64,000 nt of DNA. Origin: Verrucomicrobiaceae bacterium (GTDB taxonomy: Bacteria > Verrucomicrobiota > Verrucomicrobiia > Verrucomicrobiales > Verrucomicrobiaceae). This document shows positions 18,545 to 27,624 of the stretch, in pieces (within the stretch, counting starts at the first letter, position 1; each line of letters begins with the position of its first letter). Both the position numbers and the translations under genes were made by a program. The DNA is taken from the NCBI GenBank assembly GCA_016795465.1, contig JAEUHK010000030.1, positions 62,001 through 126,000 of the forward strand, given 5' to 3'. Below the pieces are notes generated by a model. That model did no database searches. It was not told the origin of the DNA and saw only the letters and a program-made list of their open reading frames with translations.

Positions 18545-20266
18545 ATGCTCCACCGCCTCCTTCTCGTGCTGGCCACTGCGCTCACCGTGCAAGCCAGCAC
18601 CCTCCACCTCGCCATCACGCCCGTGGCAGGTGATGCGCCGCTGCTGCTCGACTCCCAACGCTACACCACGACCGCAGGCGAGACCTTCTCCATCAGCCGC
18701 TGCAGCTTCCTCCTCAGCGGCTTCGCGCTGCAAAAAGCAGACGGCACCTGGATCGAATCGCCCCACGTCGCGTGGATGGATGCCACGCAACGCCGCCTGA
18801 CAACCACGCTCGAAAGCGTGCCCGCTGGCAAATACAAAGCACTGCGCCTGCACCTCGGTCTCGACGAGAAAACGAACGCCGCGCCCGTCTCGCAGTATCA
18901 ATCCGATCATCCGCTGAATCCCAACCTCAACGGCCTGCACTGGAGCTGGCAGGGCGGCTATATCTTCCTCGCTCTCGAAGGAGCCTTCCGCGCCAAAAAT
19001 GGCTCCACCGGCGGTTTCTCCTACCACCTTGCCCGCAGCCCGAATCGCACCGCGTTGACCTTTGAGGGCGATTTCAACCTCACGGCCGATGCCGCGGCCG
19101 ATTTCGTCTTCGACGTGCCCGCCTTGCTGAATGCCAAATCGCCTCTCTCCTTCGCCAAAGACGGTCTTTCCACGCATTCGCATGACGGTGATCCCATCGT
19201 CGCGGCACTCAAAGCCAACCTGCCAGCCGCTTTCACGCTCAAGGCCATCTCAAGCAGCCTGCCTGCCATCTCGCGGCCCTCGCCCGTGAAGCCGCTCTAC
19301 CTTCCGCCGAAGCACTCGCCGTATCGTTTCACGATGAGCAGCTACTTTCCCATCCCGCCGCTGCCTCGCGACAACCCGCTCATCGAAGAACGCATCGCCC
19401 TCGGCGAGAAACTCTTCCACGACACGGCGCTATCGCGCGATGGCACGCTCTCCTGCGCGAGCTGCCATCTCAATGAGAACGCCTTCACCGATCCGCGACG
19501 CTTCAGCGTGGGCGTCGAAGGCCGCACCGGCACACGTAATGGCATGCCGCTCTTCAATCTGGCGTGGAAGACCAGCTTCTTCTGGGATGGCCGTGCGCCG
19601 TCGCTGCGCGAGCAAGCCTTGAAGCCGATTCAGGATCATTTGGAGATGGATGAGACGCTCGAAAATGTGGTCGTGAAGCTCGAAAAGACCTCGAAGGCCG
19701 ATTTCGCCCGCGCCTTCGACAGCGATGCCATCACGCCCGAACGCATCGGATTGGCTCTCGAATGCTTCTTGCTCACGCTGACCTCTTTTGACTCGAAATT
19801 CGACCGCAGCATGCGTGACGATGCCACTCTCACCGACGAGGAAAAACGGGGCTTTGAGCTCTTCATGACCGAATACGAGCCGCGCATGGGCCAGAAGGGT
19901 GCCGATTGCTTTCACTGCCACGGCGGCCCGCTCTTCAGCGATCATCAATTTCACAACAACGGCCTCTCACCGATTGAAACCGACACCGGCCGCGAACGCG
20001 TGACCCAAGACGAACGCGATCTCTACAAATTCTCCACGCCCAGCCTGCGCAACATCGCCCTCACAGCACCTTACATGCATGACGGACGCTTTCAGACGCT
20101 CGAAGAGGTCATCGAGCACTACGATCACAACCTCCGCCGCGGCCCCACACTCGATCCGAACCTCGCCAAGCATCCGTCCACCGGCATCCGCCTCAGCGCC
20201 GAGGACAAAAAAGCGCTCGTGGCCTTCCTGCGAACGCTCACGGATGAGAAGTTCACGAAGAAGTGA
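18545..20266 (+). CDS. MbnP-domain + diheme MauG/MbnH-like peroxidase fusion
   Basis: The 573-residue exported protein has two parts. After a signal peptide (about 1-18), residues about 20-240 match the MbnP family, with TTTAGETFSISRCSFLLSGF, then LNGLHWSWQGGYIFLALEG and a late FVFDVPALL segment. Residues about 270-570 are a diheme cytochrome c peroxidase/MauG-type domain with CASCH at 304-308 and CFHCH at 455-459, and TPSLRNIALTAPYMHDGRF near 500. MbnH is a MauG relative known to oxidise tryptophan of MbnP to kynurenine. Here enzyme and substrate-like domains are joined in one chain. Copper handling is the family inference. The start at 18545 gives a proper signal peptide. Confidence 0.87.
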   Translation: MLHRLLLVLATALTVQASTLHLAITPVAGDAPLLLDSQRYTTTAGETFSISRCSFLLSGFALQKADGTWIESPHVAWMDATQRRLTTTLESVPAGKYKALRLHLGLDEKTNAAPVSQYQSDHPLNPNLNGLHWSWQGGYIFLALEGAFRAKNGSTGGFSYHLARSPNRTALTFEGDFNLTADAAADFVFDVPALLNAKSPLSFAKDGLSTHSHDGDPIVAALKANLPAAFTLKAISSSLPAISRPSPVKPLYLPPKHSPYRFTMSSYFPIPPLPRDNPLIEERIALGEKLFHDTALSRDGTLSCASCHLNENAFTDPRRFSVGVEGRTGTRNGMPLFNLAWKTSFFWDGRAPSLREQALKPIQDHLEMDETLENVVVKLEKTSKADFARAFDSDAITPERIGLALECFLLTLTSFDSKFDRSMRDDATLTDEEKRGFELFMTEYEPRMGQKGADCFHCHGGPLFSDHQFHNNGLSPIETDTGRERVTQDERDLYKFSTPSLRNIALTAPYMHDGRFQTLEEVIEHYDHNLRRGPTLDPNLAKHPSTGIRLSAEDKKALVAFLRTLTDEKFTKK

Positions 20267-20316
20267 TCCCTCCGGCGGCGTTTCACCATTCGACATTCCC
20301 CTGCCGCTCGGCATGA

Positions 20317-21324
20317 ATGGCCCGATTTTCCAACCTGCACCGCATGACCCAGTTCCGCGCCCTCTTCGCCCAGCTCAAGGCAGAAATGCAGAAAGCCATC
20401 GTCGGCTACGATGAAATGCTCACCGATGTGCTCGTGGCCATCTTCTCCGGCGGTCATGTGCTGCTCGAAGGCGTCCCCGGCCTCGGCAAGACCTTCCTCG
20501 TGCGCACGCTCTCGCAGGTCATCGGCCTCGAGCCCGGCCGTGTGCAGTGCACGCCTGACCTCATGCCCGCGGACATCCTCGGCACGCACATCGTGGGAGA
20601 GGACGAGCGCGGCCGCCGCGTGTTGCGCTACGAAAAAGGCCCCGTCTTCAAGAACCTCCTCCTCGTCGATGAGATCAACCGTGCCACACCGAAGACTCAG
20701 GCCGCGCTGCTCGAAGTCATGCAGGAGCGCTGCGTGACCACCGGTGGTGAGCGCCACCCGCTGCCAGAGCCTTTTATCGTGCTCGCCACACAAAACCCCA
20801 TGGAGATGGAGGGCACCTACCCACTGCCGGAAGCGCAGCTCGACCGCTTCATGTTCAAGATCAAGGTCCCCTTCCCTGACCTCGATTCGCTGGTGGAGAT
20901 CTCCCGCCGCACCACCGGCTTCACCGAGCCGAAGCTGGGACGCATGGCCGATGGCGCACAGCTCATCGCGATGCAGCACGAGCTGGCGCAGATGCCCGTG
21001 GCCGATCCCGTGGCGCACTACGCCTCCCGTTTGATCCTCGGCACGCATCCGGAGCAGCCGGATGCCTTGCCCGAAGTGAAGCGTTATGTGAGCTACGGCA
21101 GCAGCCCCCGCGGCCTGCAGAGCCTCATCCGCGGCGCCCGCGTGTGGGCCGCTGTGCAAGGCGGCACCGCCGTGTCCACCGACGACGTGCGTGCCATCGC
21201 CCATGTCGCGCTGCGTCACCGCGTCATTCTGAATTTCGAAGGCGAGGCCGCCCAGGTCAAAGTGGACGACATCATCACCAAGCTCCTCGACCAGGTGAAG
21301 ACTCCCGCCGCACAAGCCGCCTGA
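20317..21324 (+). CDS. MoxR-family AAA+ ATPase, isolated
   Basis: This 335-residue MoxR ATPase has Walker A GVPGLGKTF at about 53-61, Walker B/MoxR motif LLVDEINRATPKTQAALLEV at about 112-131 and ATQNPMEMEGTYPLPEAQLD near 157-176. It lacks the proline-rich leader of the MoxR at 7378. A start at 20344 (MTQFRALF) is equally plausible. No DUF58 or VWA gene follows it here. The second DUF58/BatA/DUF4175 cluster (36-46 kb) has no MoxR of its own, so this protein could serve it in trans. That link is inference. Confidence 0.9.
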   Translation: MARFSNLHRMTQFRALFAQLKAEMQKAIVGYDEMLTDVLVAIFSGGHVLLEGVPGLGKTFLVRTLSQVIGLEPGRVQCTPDLMPADILGTHIVGEDERGRRVLRYEKGPVFKNLLLVDEINRATPKTQAALLEVMQERCVTTGGERHPLPEPFIVLATQNPMEMEGTYPLPEAQLDRFMFKIKVPFPDLDSLVEISRRTTGFTEPKLGRMADGAQLIAMQHELAQMPVADPVAHYASRLILGTHPEQPDALPEVKRYVSYGSSPRGLQSLIRGARVWAAVQGGTAVSTDDVRAIAHVALRHRVILNFEGEAAQVKVDDIITKLLDQVKTPAAQAA

Positions 21325-21348
21325 TCTTTTCCCCAACCTCATCCAACC

Positions 21349-22020
21349 ATGAAACGCACCGCCTTCCTCCTCGCCGCCCTTTTGACCACCTCCGCCTTCG
21401 CGGAAGAAACGTGGACCACCCTTTTCGATGGCAAAACACTGACCGGCTGGGAGCAGCACAGCGGCACGGCCGAGTATCGCGTGCAGGATGGCGCCGTTGT
21501 TGGCAAGACCGTGCCGAACACCGGCAACTCCTTCCTTTGCACCGCGAAGAAGTATTCGAACTTCATCCTCGAAGTCGAATTCAAGGTCGATCCCTCGATG
21601 AACTCCGGCATCCAGTTCCGCAGCAACTACTACACGCAGGAGACGGAGGTCGAGATCGCCGGCAAAAAGAAGAAATTCCCTGCCGACCGCGTGCATGGCT
21701 ATCAATTTGAGATCGATCCGAGTGCCCGCGCCTACACCGGCGGTGTGTATGATGAAGGCCGCCGCGGCTGGCTCTTCGATCTGAAGAACAACGAAGCCGC
21801 CCGCAAGGCATTCAAGCAGGGCGAATGGAACCAGGCACGCATCGAGTGCCGCGGCAGCAGCATCAAGACCTTCATCAATGGCGTTCCCGCCGCTGATTTC
21901 ACCGACGACATGACCAAGGAAGGTGTCATCGCCCTTCAAGTGCATGGTATCGGCAAGAAGACCGAGGCCGTGGGCAAGGAAGTGATGTGGCGCAACATCC
22001 GCATCCAAGAGTTGAAGTAA
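21349..22020 (+). CDS. DUF1080 (3-keto-disaccharide hydrolase-like) exported protein
   Basis: The 223-residue protein has a signal peptide (1-19, ending TSAFA) and one DUF1080 beta-jelly-roll domain, with WTTLFDGKTLTGWEQHSG, then FILEVEFKVDPSMNSGIQFR and a C-terminal VMWRNIRIQEL. The family resembles concanavalin-like glucanases, and some members act on 3-keto-glycosides. It is very abundant in Verrucomicrobia and Planctomycetes. The SMP-30 gene follows 19 bp downstream on the same strand, suggesting a two-gene sugar-related operon. The substrate is unknown. Confidence 0.87.
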   Translation: MKRTAFLLAALLTTSAFAEETWTTLFDGKTLTGWEQHSGTAEYRVQDGAVVGKTVPNTGNSFLCTAKKYSNFILEVEFKVDPSMNSGIQFRSNYYTQETEVEIAGKKKKFPADRVHGYQFEIDPSARAYTGGVYDEGRRGWLFDLKNNEAARKAFKQGEWNQARIECRGSSIKTFINGVPAADFTDDMTKEGVIALQVHGIGKKTEAVGKEVMWRNIRIQELK

Positions 22021-22039
22021 CCTTCACCGGCTCATCGTC

Positions 22040-23011
22040 ATGAAATCCGCCCTTTTTCTCAGCCTCGCCGCCATCGCGGCCTTTGCCGCCGAACCCGTGC
22101 CGGAGTTCAAAGGCTCCATTGAGCGACTCGACCCGGCTCTCGATGCCTTGCTGGCAACGGACGCGAAGATCGAAGTGCTCGCCTCCGGCTTCAACTGGAG
22201 CGAAGGCCCCGTTTGGAAGGATGGCGGCATCGTTTTCTCCGATGTGCCGGAAAACACCGTTTTCGGCTGGAAAGAGGGCGAAAAGGCCGCGTCGGTTGTT
22301 TTGAAGCCCAGCGGCAGTCTCAACGGCAAAGACGGCCAAGGCTCGAACGGCCTCGCCGTCGATGCACAGGGTCATTTGGTGCTCTGCCAGCATGGTGAGC
22401 GTCGCGTGGCACGCTTGGAGAAGGACGGCAGTTTCACCGCGCTCGCCGATCGCTTTGAAGGAAAGCGTTTCAACAGCCCCAACGACCTCGTCATTGCGAA
22501 GAGCGGCCTCGTTTACTTCACCGATCCGCCCTACGGCCTCAAGAAAGGCACCGATCAGCCCGAGCTCGACTTTCACGGCATCTTTGCCGTCAATGCCTCC
22601 GGCAAGGTCTCGCTGCTCGACAAGACGGTTCGCTTCCCAAATGGCATCGCTTTGAGTCCCGATGAAAAGACGCTCTACGTCGCCGTCTCCGATCCGCAGG
22701 ACACGCGAGTGATCGCCTACGATCTCGCCACGCCCGGAGCTGGATCACGCGTGGTCTTCAATGCGCAATCGCTCAAGTCGCCGCAGCGCAAAGGCGGCTG
22801 CGATGGCATGAAAGTCGATGCGCAGGGGAACATCTGGACCACCGGCCCCGGCGGCGTGCTCATCCTCGACAAAAACGGCAAACACCTCGGCTCCATCCTC
22901 ACCGGCCAGGCCACCGCGAACTGCGCCTGGGGCGGCGAAGACCGCGCCACGCTCTACATCACAGCGGACATGTTCCTCCTGCGTGTGAAAACAAAAACCC
23001 GCGGCTCGTGA
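22040..23011 (+). CDS. SMP-30/gluconolactonase/LRE family protein
   Basis: The 323-residue exported beta-propeller protein has a signal peptide (about 1-17). Family motifs include FNWSEGPVWKDGGIVFSDVP (metal-binding Glu), NGLAVDAQGHLVLCQHGERR, FNSPNDLVI with a conserved Asn-Asp, and ALSPDEKTLYVAVSDP. Members hydrolyse lactones such as gluconolactone using a bound divalent metal. With the DUF1080 gene just upstream, periplasmic sugar or sugar-lactone processing is likely. The stop codon lies within a hairpin shared with the convergent aspartate kinase gene. Confidence 0.88.
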   Translation: MKSALFLSLAAIAAFAAEPVPEFKGSIERLDPALDALLATDAKIEVLASGFNWSEGPVWKDGGIVFSDVPENTVFGWKEGEKAASVVLKPSGSLNGKDGQGSNGLAVDAQGHLVLCQHGERRVARLEKDGSFTALADRFEGKRFNSPNDLVIAKSGLVYFTDPPYGLKKGTDQPELDFHGIFAVNASGKVSLLDKTVRFPNGIALSPDEKTLYVAVSDPQDTRVIAYDLATPGAGSRVVFNAQSLKSPQRKGGCDGMKVDAQGNIWTTGPGGVLILDKNGKHLGSILTGQATANCAWGGEDRATLYITADMFLLRVKTKTRGS

Positions 23012-23023
23012 GCCACGGGTTTT
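22994..23023. terminator. Bidirectional hairpin terminator
   Basis: AAAACCCGCGGCTC and GAGCCACGGGTTTT form a 14-bp stem with one mismatch and a 2-base loop, flanked by A-run and T-run on the two sides. It lies between convergent genes and contains the TGA stop of the SMP-30 gene. Confidence 0.75.
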
Positions 23024-23049
23024 GCTGAAACGAGTCGTCTTGAAACCGA

Positions 23050-24273
23050 TCAAGCGTCGAGGCCGAAGGCCGTGTGAACAACGCGGGCGGCGTTCTCCAC
23101 TTCGCTTTCCTCGACGATGACGGCGGTCTTGATCTCGCTGGTGGAGATCATCTGGATGTTGATCTTCGCATCGGCGAGGGCCTTGAACATCTTCGCGGCC
23201 ACACCGCTGTGGCTGCGCATGCCGATGCCCACGACGCTGACCTTGGCGATGCCACTTTGCGTGCGCAGCGTGGTCTTGTCCCCCAGGCTGGGAAGCACGG
23301 CCTTGAGCGCGGCTTCGGCTTTCGGCAGTTCGGCGGCACCGAGCGTGAAGGAGATGTCCGTGATGCCGTCGTGGCTGACGTTCTGCACGATCATATCGAT
23401 GGTGATGTTCGCCTGCGAAATGGCGCCAAAGATCGCGGCGCTGATGCCGGGGCGGTCGGCGACGTCGTCGATGGTGACCTTGGCCTGATTGCGCTCGAGG
23501 GACACGCCGCGGACGACGACGGACTCCATGCCGGGGGTTTCTTCTTTCACGATGGTTCCTGGGTTGTTGTTCATGCTGTTGCGCACTTCAAAGCGCACAC
23601 CAAATTTGTTCGCGAACTCGACGCTGCGGCTCTGCATCACCTTCGAGCCGGAGGACGCCATTTCGAGCATCTCCTCGTAGCTGATCTCCTCGATCTTCTT
23701 CGCGGTCTTCACGACACGCGGATCGCAGGTGTACACGCCGTCCACATCGGTGTAGATCTGGCAAAGGTCGGCCTTGATTGCGGCGGCCATGGCGATGGCG
23801 GTCAAATCGCTGCCGCCGCGGCCCAGCGTGGTGATTTCGCCGCTCGCGGTCTCGCCCTGGAAGCCGGCGAGCATGACGATGTTGCCTTCGTCGAGCATCT
23901 GCTTCACGGCGTCGGGCGTGATGTTCACGATGCGGGCCTTTGTGTGCACGCGGTCGGTCGAAATGCCAGCCTGAGCGCCGGTGAGTGACACCGCTTTACC
24001 GCCGAGGGCGTTGATGGCCATCGCGGTGAGGGCGATGGTGGTCTGCTCGCCCGTGGCGAGAAGCACGTCCATCTCACGCTCGACGGGTTCACGCTCGGGA
24101 GAGACCTCCTTGGCCAGCTTGATGAGGCTGTCGGTCACGCCGGACATGGCGGAGACGACGGCGACGACCTGATTGCCAGCGCGTTGCGTCTCCAAAATGC
24201 GGCGGGCGCAGTTGCGGATGCGTTCTGGGTTGCCGACGGAGGTGCCGCCGTATTTCTGCACGATAAGAGCCAT
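23050..24273 (-). CDS. lysC: Aspartate kinase
   Basis: The 407-residue enzyme phosphorylates aspartate, the first step to lysine, threonine, methionine and diaminopimelate. The catalytic N-terminus shows KYGGTSVG at 7-14, a SAMSGVTDSLIKLA region, then TLGRGGSDLTAIAMA and YTDVDGVYTCDPR. Two ACT domains occupy about 265-407 (SVVGIGMRSHSGVAAKMF in the second), matching a regulated class of about 400 residues with no fused homoserine dehydrogenase. It ends at a bidirectional hairpin. Upstream, at 24290-24314, an 8-bp stem (GGGCGGCG/CGCCGCCC) separates it from the gene behind. Confidence 0.94.
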   Translation of the reverse strand: MALIVQKYGGTSVGNPERIRNCARRILETQRAGNQVVAVVSAMSGVTDSLIKLAKEVSPEREPVEREMDVLLATGEQTTIALTAMAINALGGKAVSLTGAQAGISTDRVHTKARIVNITPDAVKQMLDEGNIVMLAGFQGETASGEITTLGRGGSDLTAIAMAAAIKADLCQIYTDVDGVYTCDPRVVKTAKKIEEISYEEMLEMASSGSKVMQSRSVEFANKFGVRFEVRNSMNNNPGTIVKEETPGMESVVVRGVSLERNQAKVTIDDVADRPGISAAIFGAISQANITIDMIVQNVSHDGITDISFTLGAAELPKAEAALKAVLPSLGDKTTLRTQSGIAKVSVVGIGMRSHSGVAAKMFKALADAKINIQMISTSEIKTAVIVEESEVENAARVVHTAFGLDA

Positions 24274-24289
24274 GCTGGGTGGGGAGAAA

Positions 24290-24314
24290 GGGCGGCGAAA
24301 ATGGCACGCCGCCC
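24290..24314. terminator. GC-rich stem-loop between two minus-strand genes
   Basis: GGGCGGCG (24290-24297) pairs perfectly with CGCCGCCC (24307-24314) around a 9-base loop. It follows the stop of the PVC-type cytochrome gene (24344). There is no T-tract, so termination by this hairpin alone is uncertain. Confidence 0.4.
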
Positions 24315-24343
24315 CCGTTGCGCAAGCCCGGAAATGCCCCGGT

Positions 24344-27300
24344 TTACAGCCCCTCGATGAAGCTGAGCAGGTCCGCCATGTCCTCGACGGTCATGCCGGT
24401 TTCGAGGCCTTCCGGCATCAGGCTCTGCCCGCTGGAGCTGCTGCCTTTGATCTCGCTGCGCTGGAGCGTCTTTTCCGCGCCGCCTGGCATCTTGAGCGTC
24501 ATGCTGCTGGCCGTGTCATTGCTGATCACGCCCGCGATGGTCTGCCCGTCCTTCGTGTTCACCGTGTAGGCGATGTACTGGGACGCCACCTCCTTGTGAG
24601 GCATCAAAATGGCCTCCAGCAGTGCCTCGCGGCCCTTCGTCTTCACTGTGATGAGGTCAGGCCCCACCGCGAAACCATTCGCACCGGCCTTGTGGCAGAT
24701 CATGCAGCGGCCCATGAACTGCAACTGGCCCTTTGTGGCATCGCCCTTGGCCGCCACCGCCGGTTTGAACTTCGCCGCCATTTCCTCGCGTGACGGCGGA
24801 ATGACCGGCGCCAGCGCCGTTTTCGCCGCCGCGGCGACTTTCGGGGACTTGTGCTTGATCAGCGCCTGCACCTGCGCCGCCGAAAACGCCTCCGGCTTCA
24901 CCACCTTCGCCTCCAGCAAGGCCACTGCCCGGTCATCCCGAGCCAAAAGTGCCTCCATAGCGACACTTTGAGCCTTCGGCCCATAATGCGGCCAGTTACC
25001 AATCAAAGCCGCCGTGACCGCTTCGGAGCTATTTTGCGCCAAAACACGAATCGCAGCCGTTTGCACCGCTTCCGGCTGTTTTTCGCCCAAACACGCGATG
25101 AGAGCTGTTTGAGCTTCTTTGGATGAACTCACGCCGAGGAGTTCGATGGCATCGAGGCGGGCTGTTTCCCGTGCCGAACGATCAGCGATAGTTCTTCGAG
25201 CTCTCACAAAGACCTCAGCCAGCTTTCCATCTTGGTCTGCTTTATCCAAAGAGGAACCAGCGAGCTTCAAACCGCGAGCGAGTGCCTTGATCAGAACTGG
25301 ATCATTTGCCGAGGCCACCTGTTCGACCAGTTTCGTGATCGAAAGGAGTCGTTCATCTTCGGGGAACCACCTGGCCGGAGCATTCAATCCAGCGGCAGCC
25401 GCTTCGACGACTTTGGCAGCCTCACCTTGTTTCAGTCCGCTGTCTTTGGAATGGACCGAGATCATCCCTGCCAAGAATACTGCCGCGTCCGGGGCACTTG
25501 CCAAAAAGGCATCCAATACCCTGCCATTGTCGTCTTTGTGGGGTTTCAGCATCCCAATCAAGCGCACACACATGTTCAATAGTTCGCCTTGAGAGTCTGG
25601 CTTTTGCTGAATGCCAGTGCTTGAGGCATGGAGCCTTTTTGTCGCCTCGAATACAACCGGAGAACTCAATGCCAATTGGTAGCGCACTCGATTTTCCTCA
25701 GAATCCGTCAAACGAGCCAACAGCATGACCATCGCAGGGGCGGGACTCGATCCCCTTCCGAGGAACTGCTCACTTTTCTGGATGCCCGCCAACTGAACAG
25801 CCACGTCTTCATTCTCGCGAAGGCAGAGTATGACAGCCTGCTGAAGATCGGCTCCCAGCCCCTCCAGCGCTCCCAGCGCATGCAGCTTTGCGAGCGCATT
25901 CTCTCCACTCAGCACATTCTCCAGCATCGGCACGGCCGTTTTGTCCTGACGCTCGAAGAGCAAACGCTGCGCGGTGTCTCGGTGCCAGCCGTTGGGATGG
26001 CTGAGGGTCTTCACAAGCTCCTCGGTGGTCGCTGCGTGGAGATTCACCGCGCGGCGGAGCTTTTTGTCGGACGAGTCGGACTTGTCTGACCTGTCGGACT
26101 GATAGGCGGCATCGAGCGTGTCCGGCACGACCCGATAGATGCGCCCCCGATCATTGCCATTGTTTAGATCGATGTGCTTCTTGATCTCGTCCGGGATGCT
26201 CCACGGATGCTCGATGACCTCGCGATACATGTCGCAGATGTGCAGGCAGCCGTCGGGGGCGTTCGCGAAGTTCACAACGCGCACCCAGGTGTCCTTCGAC
26301 GCGGCGAATTCGAAGCCGTGCTCATCGGCGGGGCGTTCGCCAATCAAGCTGATGCCGTCGGCGCTGGGTTTGATGATCTTGCGATGCACGAGCTGGCCAC
26401 CAGCATCGCCGGAGAAGCTGTTGTTCACGAAGTCAGGGCCGTAGGCATCGCCGCGATAGATCGTGGTGCCGGTGGCACCGGTGAAGTAGCCGCTGACGCG
26501 TCCGCCACCCTCGACCGCACCTTTCACGACTCCGGCGATGCGCCAACGCGTGCGGATGATGCGCCAGGGCTCGTCCGGGCTGAGGCGGAAAACTTCCGCC
26601 GCGCCGCCATCGACCGCGATGCTCTGCCGTGCGGGCGGCATCTGGTAGTAGGGATTGCGGTTCGCGTATTGGTCGTCGTAAACCCAGTATTGAAGGTGGT
26701 CGCTGTTCGAGCAGCCGAACTTGCGGCCATAGTTGTCGAAGCTCATGCCGTATTGCGCGCCGCCGCCTTCGAGTCCGAACTCGAGCGTGCGCGGATCAAA
26801 CCAGAAGTCTTTGCCACCGAGCTCCATGCCCTTCAAATCAGGCCGCTTCAGGCAGGTGATGACGCCGCGATTGCCGCCACCGGCGAGGATGTGGACCTTG
26901 TTGTCCTGCCCCCATTGAAAGCTGTTCATGAGACCCTGCACGTTGAGAATTTTCAATCCGGTGCCGAAGCCGGTGAAGACTTTCTCGCGCACCTCGGCCT
27001 TGCCGTCGCCGTCCTTGTCTTCAAAGCGCCAGATATCCGGCGTGGCACCGACAAACAAGCCGCCATTGGCCCAAATCAGCCCCGTGGGCCAAGGCAGGTC
27101 GTCAGCGAAGACCTGGCTCGTTTCAAAGTAGCCGTCGCCATCCTTGTCCTGCAGCATCGAGATGCGGCCGAGGTGCGGCGTGACATCGCGCATCTCGCTG
27201 TAGTCGATCATTTCGCACACAAACATGCGCCCGCGCTCGTCGAAGCAGATGGCGATGGGGTCACGCACCTGCGGCTCATGCGCGGCGAGCTGGAGCTTGA

Positions 27301-27499
27301 AGCCCTTTTTCACCTGCCAGGTGCCGATGGCGTCCTTCGGCTCCACGGCCGGATAGCGCGGCAAATCCTTTGCCGGATCGACGGCGACAGGATTCTTCGT
27401 CTCACCGTAGGCTTTGGCGTAGGTGGTCTTCGTCACGATTTTGTCCTGAGCAAAGAGCGAAGGGCAAAGGGCGAAGAGGAAGAGGGCGATCCGTTTCAT
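24344..27499 (-). CDS. PVC-type dehydrogenase/HEAT/cytochrome c protein 1
   Basis: The 1051-residue exported protein has a signal peptide (1-17) and a six-bladed propeller of the PVC-type membrane-bound dehydrogenase family at about 50-455 (FDERGRMFVCEMIDY, DKDGDGYFE). HEAT-like repeats span about 490-880. A C-terminal cytochrome c domain carries CMICH at 932-936 and ends with a KTLQRSEIKG and LMPEGLETGMTVEDMADLLS tail. These giant proteins are characteristic of Planctomycetes and Verrucomicrobia; the substrate is unknown and sugar oxidation is often supposed. A Ser-Asp-Lys tandem repeat (468-480) sits just after RVVP at the propeller-HEAT junction. The HEAT portion encoded by about 25.05-25.95 kb is visibly less GC-rich than the rest. 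Confidence 0.88.
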   Translation of the reverse strand: MKRIALFLFALCPSLFAQDKIVTKTTYAKAYGETKNPVAVDPAKDLPRYPAVEPKDAIGTWQVKKGFKLQLAAHEPQVRDPIAICFDERGRMFVCEMIDYSEMRDVTPHLGRISMLQDKDGDGYFETSQVFADDLPWPTGLIWANGGLFVGATPDIWRFEDKDGDGKAEVREKVFTGFGTGLKILNVQGLMNSFQWGQDNKVHILAGGGNRGVITCLKRPDLKGMELGGKDFWFDPRTLEFGLEGGGAQYGMSFDNYGRKFGCSNSDHLQYWVYDDQYANRNPYYQMPPARQSIAVDGGAAEVFRLSPDEPWRIIRTRWRIAGVVKGAVEGGGRVSGYFTGATGTTIYRGDAYGPDFVNNSFSGDAGGQLVHRKIIKPSADGISLIGERPADEHGFEFAASKDTWVRVVNFANAPDGCLHICDMYREVIEHPWSIPDEIKKHIDLNNGNDRGRIYRVVPDTLDAAYQSDRSDKSDSSDKKLRRAVNLHAATTEELVKTLSHPNGWHRDTAQRLLFERQDKTAVPMLENVLSGENALAKLHALGALEGLGADLQQAVILCLRENEDVAVQLAGIQKSEQFLGRGSSPAPAMVMLLARLTDSEENRVRYQLALSSPVVFEATKRLHASSTGIQQKPDSQGELLNMCVRLIGMLKPHKDDNGRVLDAFLASAPDAAVFLAGMISVHSKDSGLKQGEAAKVVEAAAAGLNAPARWFPEDERLLSITKLVEQVASANDPVLIKALARGLKLAGSSLDKADQDGKLAEVFVRARRTIADRSARETARLDAIELLGVSSSKEAQTALIACLGEKQPEAVQTAAIRVLAQNSSEAVTAALIGNWPHYGPKAQSVAMEALLARDDRAVALLEAKVVKPEAFSAAQVQALIKHKSPKVAAAAKTALAPVIPPSREEMAAKFKPAVAAKGDATKGQLQFMGRCMICHKAGANGFAVGPDLITVKTKGREALLEAILMPHKEVASQYIAYTVNTKDGQTIAGVISNDTASSMTLKMPGGAEKTLQRSEIKGSSSSGQSLMPEGLETGMTVEDMADLLSFIEGL
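26062..26100 (-). repeat. 9-bp tandem repeat encoding Ser-Asp-Lys (copy 1)
   Basis: On the minus strand four 9-bp units of the form NGTCMGACN run in frame and encode SDRSDKSDSSDK. The 29 bp at 26062-26090 match 39022-39050 in an unrelated gene with one mismatch, in the same orientation and frame. Confidence 0.8.
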
Positions 27500-27624
27500 G
27501 CGGAAAAGAATACGGGAGCCGTCGTGAAGCGTGAAGCACGGAAAGTGCCCGGTGGTGGTATTCTGGTGATGGAGGAAATTTCACCCTGTTCAGCACTCCG
27601 CTGCTCTGCTACCCATGCCACTGC

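Noticed and set aside
20125..22008. Minus-strand open frame of 627 codons
   Set aside because: It spans antisense across three clear plus-strand genes (MbnP fusion end, MoxR, DUF1080).
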